A program made the position numbers and the translations under genes. DNA of 53,374 nt, taken from the NCBI GenBank assembly GCA_009698615.1, contig WLPU01000013.1, positions 1-53,374 of the forward strand. Direction: 5' to 3'. The DNA is from Actinomycetota bacterium (GTDB taxonomy: Bacteria > Actinomycetota > Actinomycetes > Nanopelagicales > Nanopelagicaceae). Shown here in pieces: positions 44,636-53,374 of the stretch; position 1 is the first letter of the stretch, and the number at the start of each line of letters is the position of its first letter. The notes beneath the pieces are model-generated. The model ran no database searches. It had not been told where the DNA came from and worked only from the letters and a program-made list of their open reading frames with translations.

Positions 44636-45019
44636 ATGCCTACAGGAAAAGTTAAATGGTTTAGCCTGGAAAAAGGCTTTGGGTTTATCGCATCCGATGA
44701 AGGCGAAGATGTTTATCTTGCAGCAACATCACTTCCTGAAGGCGTAGCAACTGTAAAGCCTGGTACTAAGTTGGAATTCGGCGTTGCAGATGGACGTCGT
44801 GGACCTCAAGCTCTTTCAATTCGTATCATTGATGCACCACCATCACTTGTTGCAAATAATCATGTCAACAGCGATGACCTTGCAGCAATGATCGAAGACA
44901 CCATCAAGATATTGGACAAAGTGGGTAATGGATTGCGCCACGGGCGTCATCCATCTCCGGTTGAGACAGAGCGACTTGGAAAAGTACTTCGTGGAATTGC
45001 TGGGCAATTAGAGGCTTAA
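44636..45019 (+). CDS. Cold-shock domain protein with C-terminal extension
   Basis: A 127-residue protein. Residues 1-65 form a cold-shock domain with RNP1 KGFGFI; the RNP2 position reads DVYLAATSL, where the usual motif is VFVH, so RNA contact may differ. Residues 70-127 are a helical extension that includes a conserved KVGNGLRHGRHPSPVETERLGKVLRGIA. The longer form is common in actinobacteria. It shares TTAA (45016-45019) with the convergent DUF2530 gene. Confidence 0.88.
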   Translation: MPTGKVKWFSLEKGFGFIASDEGEDVYLAATSLPEGVATVKPGTKLEFGVADGRRGPQALSIRIIDAPPSLVANNHVNSDDLAAMIEDTIKILDKVGNGLRHGRHPSPVETERLGKVLRGIAGQLEA

Positions 45020-45204
45020 AGGCCACTTCTTCTTGCCCTGCGGATTGTGTAACGAATACCTGTTAGCCCTAGTCCAGCTCCCATAACGCATGTCCAAACA
45101 ATTTTGGATTGAGCACTCAACGCTATCGCGATCACTCCGGCCACAACCCACGCACTGGTGCCAACCACTATCAAAATTACGGTAGATCTCACATTCTGAG
45201 CCAT
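45016..45204 (-). CDS. DUF2530 small membrane protein
   Basis: A 62-residue protein with two membrane helices (about 8-30 and 35-52) and a basic tail RYTIRRARRSGL. Actinobacterial DUF2530 proteins occupy the same place between a cold-shock gene and an MFS gene. Function unknown. ATG 45204 is fixed by a -10 box six bases before it. Confidence 0.75.
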   Translation of the reverse strand: MAQNVRSTVILIVVGTSAWVVAGVIAIALSAQSKIVWTCVMGAGLGLTGIRYTIRRARRSGL

Positions 45205-45210
45205 GGTCAA

Positions 45211-45216
45211 ATACTA
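45211..45216 (-). promoter_or_regulatory. -10 box (TAGTAT) of the DUF2530 gene, leaderless spacing
   Basis: On the minus strand TAGTAT, six bases, ATG 45204. Confidence 0.6.
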
Positions 45217-45258
45217 GACCACCGAGTTCTCTCTGTCCGTCCTCACGCCTTCAAGAGA

Positions 45259-45264
45259 TAGGCT
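45259..45264 (+). promoter_or_regulatory. -10 box (TAGGCT) of the MFS transporter gene
   Basis: TAGGCT predicts a start near 45271 and a 15-base leader that begins with the ribosome site AGAAGGGG (45271-45278) before ATG 45286. Confidence 0.5.
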
Positions 45265-45285
45265 GACAACAGAAGGGGCGGTCGG

Positions 45286-46554
45286 ATGCGTATAAATGAA
45301 AATGGCAATTGGCGCTCATTCCGTCATCGCAATTTTCAAATTCTATTCTCTGCCAACGCGGTATCAAACATTGGTAGTTGGGCACAACGCATTGCGCAAG
45401 ATTGGCTCGTACTTGAACTTAGCCACAATAACGGAACCTACCTAGGGTTAGTAACTGGATTGCAATTTCTTCCCGTATTATTTTTTAGTCTGCACGGTGG
45501 CGCGCTAGCCGATCGCTTCGATAAGCGAAAAGTTTTAATCGCAACCAATATTGGTGGCGGCTTATCGGCTTTAATCCTGGGTCTCTTAGTCACCTCGCAT
45601 AATGTGCAACTCTGGCATGTATTTGTTCTTGCCTTCGCATTAGGTATCTCCAGCGCTATTGATGCTCCAGTCCGTCAAGCATTTACTTCAGACGTGGTTG
45701 GGCATGCAGATGTAGCAAATGCAGTAAGCCTTAATTCAGCGAATTTCAATGCTGGGCGTCTTATCGGGCCTGCACTATCTGGCGCTTCTATTGCGCTTTT
45801 TGGCACTGGCCCATCATTTCTTATGAACGCCACCTCCTATGTCCTTGTGATTGTTGCCCTTATGAATTTGCGTAAGAGCCAATTCTTCACGCAACCACGC
45901 AGTAAAAGTTTGGCAAATGTTCGAGAAGGTTTGAGGTATGTACAAGCTCGTCCAGACCTGTACGCCATCATGATCATTGTTTTCTTTATGGCAACTTTTG
46001 GACTTAACTTTCAAATATTCAATGCCCTCATGGCAACAAAAGTCTTTCATCGAGGTCCAGGATCATTTGGATTACTTGGCACCTTTATTGCAATCGGTTC
46101 TTTTAGCGGAGCCCTATTTTCCGCCCGCCTTGAGCGGTTTCGAACAACGATGTTTGTGGTTTATGGAAGTCTGTTTTTTGGAGTATCGATAATTATTTCC
46201 GCCTTTATGCCAAGTTATGCTGCTTACGGAGCCTGGTTGCCATTTTGTGGATTCGCCGCTCTTACAACACTGATTGCCGCTAATTCTTTGATGCAGATTA
46301 ATACCGACCCAGTTTTGCGTGGACGCGTCATGGGAATCTATTTATTAGTTTTTATGGGCGGAACTCCGTTTGGCTCGCCACTTGTCGGTGTCATGGCTGA
46401 ATATGTGGGTGTTCGACAAACTATATTTACTGGTGGATTAATCACGATTGTGGCCGGGTTATTTGTGCTCATTCGCTATCGCGACAAAGTTGCGGTCCCT
46501 GAAGATTTTTCAGTTGAAGTGGTACTACCGCCCACTTATGACAATAAGAGCTAA
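45286..46554 (+). CDS. MFS transporter (EntS-like exporter group)
   Basis: A 422-residue, 12-helix major facilitator. The loop between helices 2 and 3 has GGALADRFDKRKVL, and the N-terminal FRHRNFQILFSANAVSNIGSWAQRIAQDWLV is typical of the DUF894/EntS-like exporter branch. Substrate unknown. The 59-base gap to the next gene holds only AT-rich sequence with a weak hairpin. Confidence 0.82.
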   Translation: MRINENGNWRSFRHRNFQILFSANAVSNIGSWAQRIAQDWLVLELSHNNGTYLGLVTGLQFLPVLFFSLHGGALADRFDKRKVLIATNIGGGLSALILGLLVTSHNVQLWHVFVLAFALGISSAIDAPVRQAFTSDVVGHADVANAVSLNSANFNAGRLIGPALSGASIALFGTGPSFLMNATSYVLVIVALMNLRKSQFFTQPRSKSLANVREGLRYVQARPDLYAIMIIVFFMATFGLNFQIFNALMATKVFHRGPGSFGLLGTFIAIGSFSGALFSARLERFRTTMFVVYGSLFFGVSIIISAFMPSYAAYGAWLPFCGFAALTTLIAANSLMQINTDPVLRGRVMGIYLLVFMGGTPFGSPLVGVMAEYVGVRQTIFTGGLITIVAGLFVLIRYRDKVAVPEDFSVEVVLPPTYDNKS

Positions 46555-46613
46555 TATTCCAAAAAGTGTAATTAATGTAATGATTCGGCGTGATTTCGCG
46601 TTCATTATTAACC

Positions 46614-47768
46614 TCACTTAGTTCGTGCGGGTAGAACTTGTGAAGGTACTGCAACAACCGTAGTAAGCGCAATCACAATCAGCACAGGCATCATTAAATA
46701 TGCACGGGAAATACCCAAATGATCTCCCAGCATTCCTAAAAATAGTGGCGCTAGAGCAATTGCAGTTCCAGCTGCAAGGGAGCTTCTAGCAATCGCTAAG
46801 TCCGGACGAGCCTCACTAAATCCCATGAGTCGTAATGATGAGAGGGCAAATTGCATGGAGAGTCCAAATCCATTGAGCAAGAGACCTATCAACGAAATCC
46901 ATAGAACATGCGATAGCCACAAGATGACAATCCCAATCAATTGTGTAACCAATATATTTTTAAGTTGGGAATCCACCGGCATGCGCTTTAACACAATTGG
47001 TCCATACCAACGACCCAATCCCATTCCAGTACCAATTGCCACAATGCAGAGAGTGGAGATTGATGCACTTGATGCAAGTCGGTCTCTGAGTAGTGCTGCC
47101 GACCAAAATGTCGTTGCGAATTCTGTAGAGATGCAAGCGATAAAACCAAACCATGCAACCCAAAACTTTCGATCTAGAGATCCGCGTTGCGGCCCGTGCT
47201 CATCAGGTAGGTGTTCCACAACAAGACTTTTTCGTGAGAATAAGAAGAGTATGAGTCCGGCAGGTATCACAAGGAGAAGTCCCCATCGCCAGTTAATTCC
47301 AACTCCAACTAAAGTTCCGATAAGCAGTGTGCCGCTGATGTAGCCAATTGATCCAAATGCATTGGATTGAGAAACCGCACGGGATGCATCTTCTGGGTTG
47401 TTATCCCATAGTTGAGTGACACTGGAATTAATCAATGTAGAAATTCCGAAGCCGGTAATTAATATTGCGGCAAGTGTGAGTTGGACGGGAGGAAGGAACA
47501 CGAATAGCCCGGCACCAACGCAAAAGAAGATCATTCCAATCCACGACGTCACTGCCCGACCAAAACGATGAGCTAATTTAGGTCCAGTAAACCCTGACAA
47601 AATGGCCGCCACACCCAGCGCTGTTCCGTGAAGTCCGGCGACAGTGAGCGATGTGTGTTGCTCTGTCCTAAGGATGGGCTGGGCTGGTCCAAAGCCGCCC
47701 ATAAAGAAATTAGTGAAAGCGATTTGTAGGGTGACAATCCAAAAGACGTGATTACGGCGATTAGGCAT
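46614..47768 (-). CDS. MFS transporter
   Basis: A 384-residue, 12-helix major facilitator, not close to the previous one. The helix 2-3 loop reads GPKLAHRFGRAV. It starts 5 bases after serC and so belongs to the pdxH-serC operon. An amino acid or vitamin-B6-related substrate is possible only by context. Confidence 0.78.
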   Translation of the reverse strand: MPNRRNHVFWIVTLQIAFTNFFMGGFGPAQPILRTEQHTSLTVAGLHGTALGVAAILSGFTGPKLAHRFGRAVTSWIGMIFFCVGAGLFVFLPPVQLTLAAILITGFGISTLINSSVTQLWDNNPEDASRAVSQSNAFGSIGYISGTLLIGTLVGVGINWRWGLLLVIPAGLILFLFSRKSLVVEHLPDEHGPQRGSLDRKFWVAWFGFIACISTEFATTFWSAALLRDRLASSASISTLCIVAIGTGMGLGRWYGPIVLKRMPVDSQLKNILVTQLIGIVILWLSHVLWISLIGLLLNGFGLSMQFALSSLRLMGFSEARPDLAIARSSLAAGTAIALAPLFLGMLGDHLGISRAYLMMPVLIVIALTTVVAVPSQVLPARTK

Positions 47769-47773
47769 TGAGT

Positions 47774-48901
<1,128 letters not shown>

Positions 48902-49612
48902 CTAAGGGTAGAGACGGGTTATCTCCCACTTAATTTCATTGGTGCCTGCTGTGACGCCGTTCTCATTTACATTCGCGCGCTCATATCTGAGTCGATCATG
49001 CAATCGCGAGTATCGACCCTGCCAAAATTCAATTGCATCTGGAAATACTCGATACCCACCCCAATGAGGGGGAGTTGGAACAGTAGAACCCTCTGGCCAT
49101 TTTTGTGCTGCCGCCTTCCAACGATCTTCCAACTCAGAACGAGATTCAAGCGGATCAGATTGACGACTTGCCCATGCACCGATCTGACTATTCCATGGCC
49201 GTGTTGCAAAATATTCTTCACTTTCACTTCGAGAGATCTGTTCGGCACGGCCGTTGATAATCACTTGGCGTTCCATGGCATACCAAGGAAAAAGCAAGGT
49301 GACGTGTGGTTGAGAATGCATCGCTTTGCTTTTGCGTGATGAGTAATTGGTAAAAAAGGTGAATCCGTCTTCTGATAAATCTTTCAATAGGACTGTGCGT
49401 GAGGAGAGAAGACCTTTGTGGTCTTGAGTTGAAAGGACCATCGCGTTAGCTTCCACGATAATTGGATTCTCGTGGGCCTCGGTAAGCCATGTAGAAAATG
49501 CTGCAAATGGATCTTCGGCTAATGAATCAAGGCCAGTTTCACCATAAGAACGTCGCATTGCGGAAATTTCCGCGCGAGTGAGTTCGTTTTCCATACCTGT
49601 ATCTAACGTCAC
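48902..49612 (-). CDS. pdxH: Pyridoxamine 5'-phosphate oxidase
   Basis: A 236-residue FMN enzyme that oxidises pyridoxine/pyridoxamine 5'-phosphate to PLP. FMN-contacting SSRTVLLKDL and FFTNYSSRKSKAM, and the C-terminal WGGYRVFPDAIEFWQGRYSRLHDR are diagnostic. GTG 49612 with GAGG five bases before it is used; ATG 49594 is an alternative, with TTAGAT six bases before it. Confidence 0.92.
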   Translation of the reverse strand: MTLDTGMENELTRAEISAMRRSYGETGLDSLAEDPFAAFSTWLTEAHENPIIVEANAMVLSTQDHKGLLSSRTVLLKDLSEDGFTFFTNYSSRKSKAMHSQPHVTLLFPWYAMERQVIINGRAEQISRSESEEYFATRPWNSQIGAWASRQSDPLESRSELEDRWKAAAQKWPEGSTVPTPPHWGGYRVFPDAIEFWQGRYSRLHDRLRYERANVNENGVTAGTNEIKWEITRLYP

Positions 49613-49676
49613 TTTCGCCTCAACGGCATCTTGCGCCTAATTGAGCGCTAGCAGGCCGAAGAATGGTCGAAAGTAC

Positions 49677-49690
49677 CCCCTAAGTAGGGG
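49677..49690. promoter_or_regulatory. Inverted repeat upstream of citrate synthase
   Basis: CCCCTA-AG-TAGGGG is a 6+6 palindrome 46 bases before the start of citrate synthase and within the pdxH-citrate synthase divergent region (49613-49735). It could be an operator; the regulator is unknown. Confidence 0.45.
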
Positions 49691-49735
49691 CAGAATTAGC
49701 ATTGTTGAATACATATAACGAAGAAGGAGCCGGCC

Positions 49736-50851
49736 ATGAGTGATGATTTCAAACCTGGTTTAGAGGGTGTCATTGCATTTGAGTCGGAGATTGCCGAGCC
49801 AGATAAAGAAGGAAGCGCGCTTCGTTATCGCGGTGTTGATATTGATGATTTAGTTGGACGCGTTTCTTTTGGAAATGTATGGGGACTTTTGGTTGATGAT
49901 GAATTTAATCCCGGTCTCCCTCCTGCAGAACCTTTTCCACTTCCAGTTCACTCTGGTGATGTCCGTGTAGATGTGCAATCAGCGATTGCAATGTTGGCAC
50001 CTGCCTGGGGATTTAAACCACTTCTAGATATTTCAGACGAAGAAGCTCGGGATAACTTAGCGCGCGCTTCTGTCATGGTTTTATCTTACGTTGCACAATC
50101 TGCTCGCGGCACATGGCAACCGATGATTCCTCAAACTGAAGTAGATAAGGCGCATACGGTCGTAGAGCGCATGATGATTCGCTGGCGCGGTGAGCCAGAT
50201 CCACTTCATGTTCGTGCCATTGATGCTTATTTTGTATCTGCGGCAGAACACGGAATGAATGCATCCACCTTTACTGCTCGTGTAATCGCATCAACTGGCG
50301 CCGATGTTGCCGCATCACTGTCAGGTGCGATCGGTGCAATGTCAGGCCCACTTCATGGAGGAGCACCATCTAGAGTCCTTCATATGATTGAAGAAGTAGA
50401 AAAGTCTGGCGATGCACGCGCCTATGTAAAGGGAATCATGGACCGCGGAGAACGCCTCATGGGATTTGGTCATCGCGTTTATCGCGCGGAAGATCCACGT
50501 GCACGTACTTTGCGTCGGACTGCAAAAGAATTAGGTGCACCACGTTATGAAGTTGCCCTTGCGCTAGAAAAGGCTGCGCTTGCAGAATTGCACGAACGCC
50601 ATCCAGAGCGCGTACTTGAGACAAACGTGGAGTTTTGGGCTGCGATTGTTCTGGACTTTGCTCAAGTACCTAGCCATCTCTTTACTTCAATGTTCACAGC
50701 TGCTCGCACCGCTGGTTGGAGCGCCCACATACTTGAGCAAAAACGCACGGGTCGCTTAGTGCGTCCCTCTGCGCGATATATAGGTAAGGGTCCTCGTAAG
50801 GCTGAAAGCGTGCATGGCTGGGATGAAACCGTGGTCCAGCTCCACTCTTAA
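49736..50851 (+). CDS. Citrate synthase (short actinobacterial type)
   Basis: A 371-residue citrate or 2-methylcitrate synthase-family enzyme. Catalytic histidines are in GPLHGGAPSRV and GFGHRVYR, and the Asp is in VLDFAQVP. The length and its position next to serC match mycobacterial citA rather than the longer gltA2. AAGGAG precedes ATG 49736 by 7 bases. Whether it is the only citrate synthase of the cell cannot be seen. Confidence 0.88.
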   Translation: MSDDFKPGLEGVIAFESEIAEPDKEGSALRYRGVDIDDLVGRVSFGNVWGLLVDDEFNPGLPPAEPFPLPVHSGDVRVDVQSAIAMLAPAWGFKPLLDISDEEARDNLARASVMVLSYVAQSARGTWQPMIPQTEVDKAHTVVERMMIRWRGEPDPLHVRAIDAYFVSAAEHGMNASTFTARVIASTGADVAASLSGAIGAMSGPLHGGAPSRVLHMIEEVEKSGDARAYVKGIMDRGERLMGFGHRVYRAEDPRARTLRRTAKELGAPRYEVALALEKAALAELHERHPERVLETNVEFWAAIVLDFAQVPSHLFTSMFTAARTAGWSAHILEQKRTGRLVRPSARYIGKGPRKAESVHGWDETVVQLHS

Positions 50852-50959
50852 GCCCTAACTCATAGAAACCAACTCAATGCGAGTAGTCCTTCTCGCGGAC
50901 CTAAATCACGTCTTCACTTTAGAAGCGCGCAATTGACTCCATAGTGCTTAAATCGTGCC

Positions 50960-52312
50960 ATGAAATCGCGATCCATATTTTGGTTTCGTCGGGATTTACG
51001 TCTTGCAGATAATCCAGCTCTGTTGGCTGCAATTGCCGAGTCAGACGAAATCATTCCTGTTTTTATTATGGATCAAGAAATTGCTAGCAGAGCCGGTGAT
51101 CATCGCAGAGCGTACTTAGCTGACTCTCTTCGCGCGTTAGATCATTCTCTCAATGGCGCACTCCATGTTTTATCTGGAGATCCCGCAAAAATTCTTTCAG
51201 ATTTGATGTCGCGAAAGGGTGCTGCATCCGTGCATGTTGCGGCGGAGTACGCACCGTATGGAGTTGCACGAGACTCCAAAGTAGAGGCGACTGGAATTGC
51301 ATTAACTAAAACGGGAAGCATTTACGCAGTCGCACCTGGCCGAGTGCGCAAAAGCGATGACACCCCGTACAAGGTTTACACACCATTTTTCAAAGCATGG
51401 GCGGCACATGGATGGCGTCCCCCCGTTGCTGCACCTAAATCAATCTCGACGGTCTCACCTGACAAATCAGAACGGGAATTTCCAGAATGGGTAGCACCAG
51501 AAGGCGCCTTACTTCAGCCTGCAGGCGAACACGCAGCAGTAGCTCGATGGAAACTATTTCTTTCCGGTGAAATCGACAATTATGACGAGCAGCGCAATCT
51601 TGCGGGCATTGATGGAACTAGCAAACTAAGTCCCCATCTTCGCTGGGGCGAAATCCACCCTCGCACTTTGCTTGCTCCATTAGGCACGAGTAAAGGGCAC
51701 GAAGTTTTTCGTAAAGAAATTGCGTGGAGAGAATTTTATGCCGATGTCCTCCACCACAATATGCATACTTCGCGAGATTATTACGCGCCGAGATTTGCTG
51801 GGATGCGGTACGACAAACCCGCCAAACAATTCACCGCTTGGTCTGAAGGCAAGACTGGATACCCATTTGTTGACGCGGCTATGAGGCAACTGGTCCGCGA
51901 GGGCTGGATGCATAACAGGACACGCATGGTGGTTGCCTCCTTTTTAGTGAAAGATTTACACCTGGAATGGCAACACGGGGCCAACTTCTTTATGAAGTAC
52001 CTAGTAGATAACGACGTAGCTTCAAATTCTCATGGGTGGCAGTGGACGGCTGGATGCGGGACCGATGCCTCCCCGTATTATCGAATATTTAATCCGATAG
52101 AACAGGGCAAACGCTTTGATCCAGAAGGCGACTACATCAGGAAGTATGTTCCCGAGTTAGCTCATTTAACCAAAGCTGAGATTCATGAGCCTTGGTTGCA
52201 TGAGGATGGATACAAGCATGCTTACTCACAACGCATTGTCGATCATGCAACTGAACGACTTGAATCTTTAGAAAGATTGGCAGAAATTAAAGTCCCTACG
52301 CAAGAAAGTTAG
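50960..52312 (+). CDS. phr: Deoxyribodipyrimidine (CPD) photolyase
   Basis: A 450-residue light-driven DNA repair flavoprotein. The N-terminal antenna domain starts IFWFRRDLRLADNPALLAA. The FAD domain has the conserved GWMHNRTRMVVASFLVKDL, NSHGWQWTAGCGTDASPYYRIFNP and KYVPEL. It matches class I CPD photolyases. TTAAAT lies six bases before ATG 50960, so the mRNA may be leaderless. The last 17 bases overlap the end of the truncated gene on the other strand. Confidence 0.92.
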   Translation: MKSRSIFWFRRDLRLADNPALLAAIAESDEIIPVFIMDQEIASRAGDHRRAYLADSLRALDHSLNGALHVLSGDPAKILSDLMSRKGAASVHVAAEYAPYGVARDSKVEATGIALTKTGSIYAVAPGRVRKSDDTPYKVYTPFFKAWAAHGWRPPVAAPKSISTVSPDKSEREFPEWVAPEGALLQPAGEHAAVARWKLFLSGEIDNYDEQRNLAGIDGTSKLSPHLRWGEIHPRTLLAPLGTSKGHEVFRKEIAWREFYADVLHHNMHTSRDYYAPRFAGMRYDKPAKQFTAWSEGKTGYPFVDAAMRQLVREGWMHNRTRMVVASFLVKDLHLEWQHGANFFMKYLVDNDVASNSHGWQWTAGCGTDASPYYRIFNPIEQGKRFDPEGDYIRKYVPELAHLTKAEIHEPWLHEDGYKHAYSQRIVDHATERLESLERLAEIKVPTQES

Positions 52313-52727
52313 AAAATTGCCACGGATCTGATTCATCATAAATTCGACCGTTCCAACCCTTGAAAAGATCATTGCGTGACATCAGTGGATCCCAAAGCTC
52401 TAGTGAAGTATTGAGATAAATAACCCCGTGATCATGTGCCCAACCAATAATGTCGTTGGCATCGATATTCCAAGCCAAATCTAATAAAAAATCTCCGGCA
52501 CTGAGGTATTTACTTAGAAATTGATCCATATTTTCGCGAGTCAGTTGATCAATTAAATATGTCGCACCCTTTGAAATTGGATCCTTAAATCTATGTCGAG
52601 TGTCACGCTGATCCACGATCGTCATCTGTTTTCCATCCACCAAGTGTTCGAGGAGGAGGGGAACTACGCATTGAGAAACTGAACCTGTGCCAAGCACCAG
52701 AATTCGATTGTGGAAAGTTTTAGCCAA
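52296..52727 (-). pseudogene. Truncated homospermidine synthase (N-terminal NAD-binding domain only)
   Basis: A 143-residue ORF resembling the first third of homospermidine synthase, which is normally about 470-480 residues. The Rossmann start RILVLGTGSVSQCVVPLLLEHL, PLTREN-like QLTRENMDQFL, SAGDFLLDLAW and GVIYLNTSLELW correspond to conserved N-terminal parts. The catalytic remainder is missing; the ORF runs into the photolyase 3' end. It starts at TTG 52727 without a clear ribosome site. It is either a decaying remnant or a stand-alone NAD-binding protein. Polyamine synthesis from this copy is not expected. Confidence 0.6.
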
Positions 52728-52765
52728 TTAGACTTCGTCTGCAAAACTGTAGGATTTTCGCGTCG

Positions 52766-53374
52766 TTAGAGTACTGGCTCTGACCAGACCCCTACACCCT
52801 CGCGCTTTGCTTGATACATCGCCAGGTCTGCTCTGCGCATCAGATCAGAGGCCCCATCGTTGCTGACATGCCCGATGCTGACGCCAACTGTGATCTCCTC
52901 GACCCCAATTGAAAAGGGATAGCTCAGTGCAGCTCGCAGCGAGCGAGCGATATCAATTGTTGTGGCGCGCTCTCCCGAAACTATCGCTGCGAATTCATCG
53001 CCGCCGAGTCTTGCAAGTACGGATCCATCGGGAAGCACTCGTGAAAACCGTAATGAAACTTCTTTCAAGAGGCGATCGCCAATGGCATGGCCATATTTAT
53101 CGTTGATAGGTTTAAATCCATCAAGATCTAGCAAAAGTAAGGCACTATCAAATTGGGTTCCTTGTGAGAGAACATTGAGATCACTAATGAAACGTCGGCG
53201 GTTGGCAAGTCCAGTCAGGTCATCTGTTCTAGCAAGAATTCTCTCTTCGCCAATTGAGCGAGACTCGCGAAGAGCAATTGTCATCCGAACGAATGCCAGC
53301 ACGAGAGTTGTGATTGTTGGAAACAGAATGAAGTTTGGGAGATATCCAGGTCGCAGCGCGGTGATACTGAGCAA
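52766..53374 (-). CDS. Diguanylate cyclase-like GGDEF protein (partial, N-terminus outside)
   Basis: The last about 200 residues of a protein that continues beyond the window edge. A hydrophobic segment (ILFPTITTLVLAFVRMTIAL) suggests a membrane-bound N-terminus. The GGDEF domain includes DDLTGLANRRRF, DLDGFKPINDKYGHAIGD and the intact active-site motif RLGGDEF. It should make cyclic di-GMP. The inhibitory RxxD site normally five residues before GGDEF is absent (PDGS instead). The TTG at the window edge is not taken as a true start. Confidence 0.85.
   Translation of the reverse strand: MLSITALRPGYLPNFILFPTITTLVLAFVRMTIALRESRSIGEERILARTDDLTGLANRRRFISDLNVLSQGTQFDSALLLLDLDGFKPINDKYGHAIGDRLLKEVSLRFSRVLPDGSVLARLGGDEFAAIVSGERATTIDIARSLRAALSYPFSIGVEEITVGVSIGHVSNDGASDLMRRADLAMYQAKREGVGVWSEPVL

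Overview
The window is a chromosomal segment of an actinobacterium with a small, streamlined genome. The actinobacterial assignment rests on several marker sets: mycothiol genes (mshA, mshD), carD, glnR, senX3-regX3, murT-gatD, a solo groEL behind a CIRCE element, and the families DUF3263, DUF3027 and DUF2530. By eye the base composition is far less GC-rich than in most actinomycetes. Genes are packed with little space, 9 of 11 convergent gene pairs overlap at their stops, and many transcripts look leaderless. Together with a photolyase this suggests a planktonic freshwater actinobacterium of the acI / Nanopelagicales type. That taxonomic placement is inference. There are no rRNA genes, insertion sequences, prophage genes or CRISPR arrays; one tRNA gene (Thr, TGU) is present.

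Layout. 1-7022 is a cell-surface region: the tail of an alanine-rich coiled-coil protein and its terminator, two tandem O-antigen-ligase-like membrane proteins with TPR tails, a UDP-sugar dehydrogenase and an NAD-sugar epimerase. 7312-10411 is an extracytosolic flavin electron-transfer module (ferric-reductase-like protein, FMN-binding protein, ApbE). It runs on into UPF0303, a PfkB sugar kinase, an aldose epimerase and a class III aminotransferase (to 13928). 13917-19368 holds mshD-glnR (minus strand), a thioredoxin, a Fur-family regulator, ygfZ, a DsrE-like protein, a 34-residue membrane protein, nitrobindin and asparaginase. 19387-24957 keeps the mycobacterial order mshA-ybjN-gpmA-senX3-regX3, with phoU inserted on the other strand, and then an LpqE-like lipoprotein.

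25118-29287 is carD-ispF-cysS-rlmB plus an SGNH hydrolase. 29377-33259 is polyphosphate metabolism (ppk, MutT1-like Nudix/SixA, ppx). Next come tRNA-Thr, a 35-residue lysine-rich protein, carbonic anhydrase and murT-gatD. 36030-41712 holds a hydrolase, a type II NADH dehydrogenase, an SDR/DUF2867 protein, a UbiA prenyltransferase and a PLP decarboxylase. 41752-45204 is DUF3263, groEL, DUF3027, a cold-shock protein and DUF2530. 45286-52312 holds two MFS transporters, serC, pdxH, citrate synthase and photolyase. The window ends with a truncated homospermidine synthase and a partial GGDEF protein.

The most striking signals are these. Eleven genes carry a TANNNT -10 box exactly 6 bases before the start codon, which predicts leaderless mRNAs and fixes some starts. 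Convergent genes share interlocked stop codons. Three unannotated small ORFs can be seen. The flavin module has a serine at the presumed flavinylation site. SenX3 appears to lack its membrane anchor, and the homospermidine synthase is reduced to its N-terminal domain. I found no wholly new multi-gene defence or mobile system.
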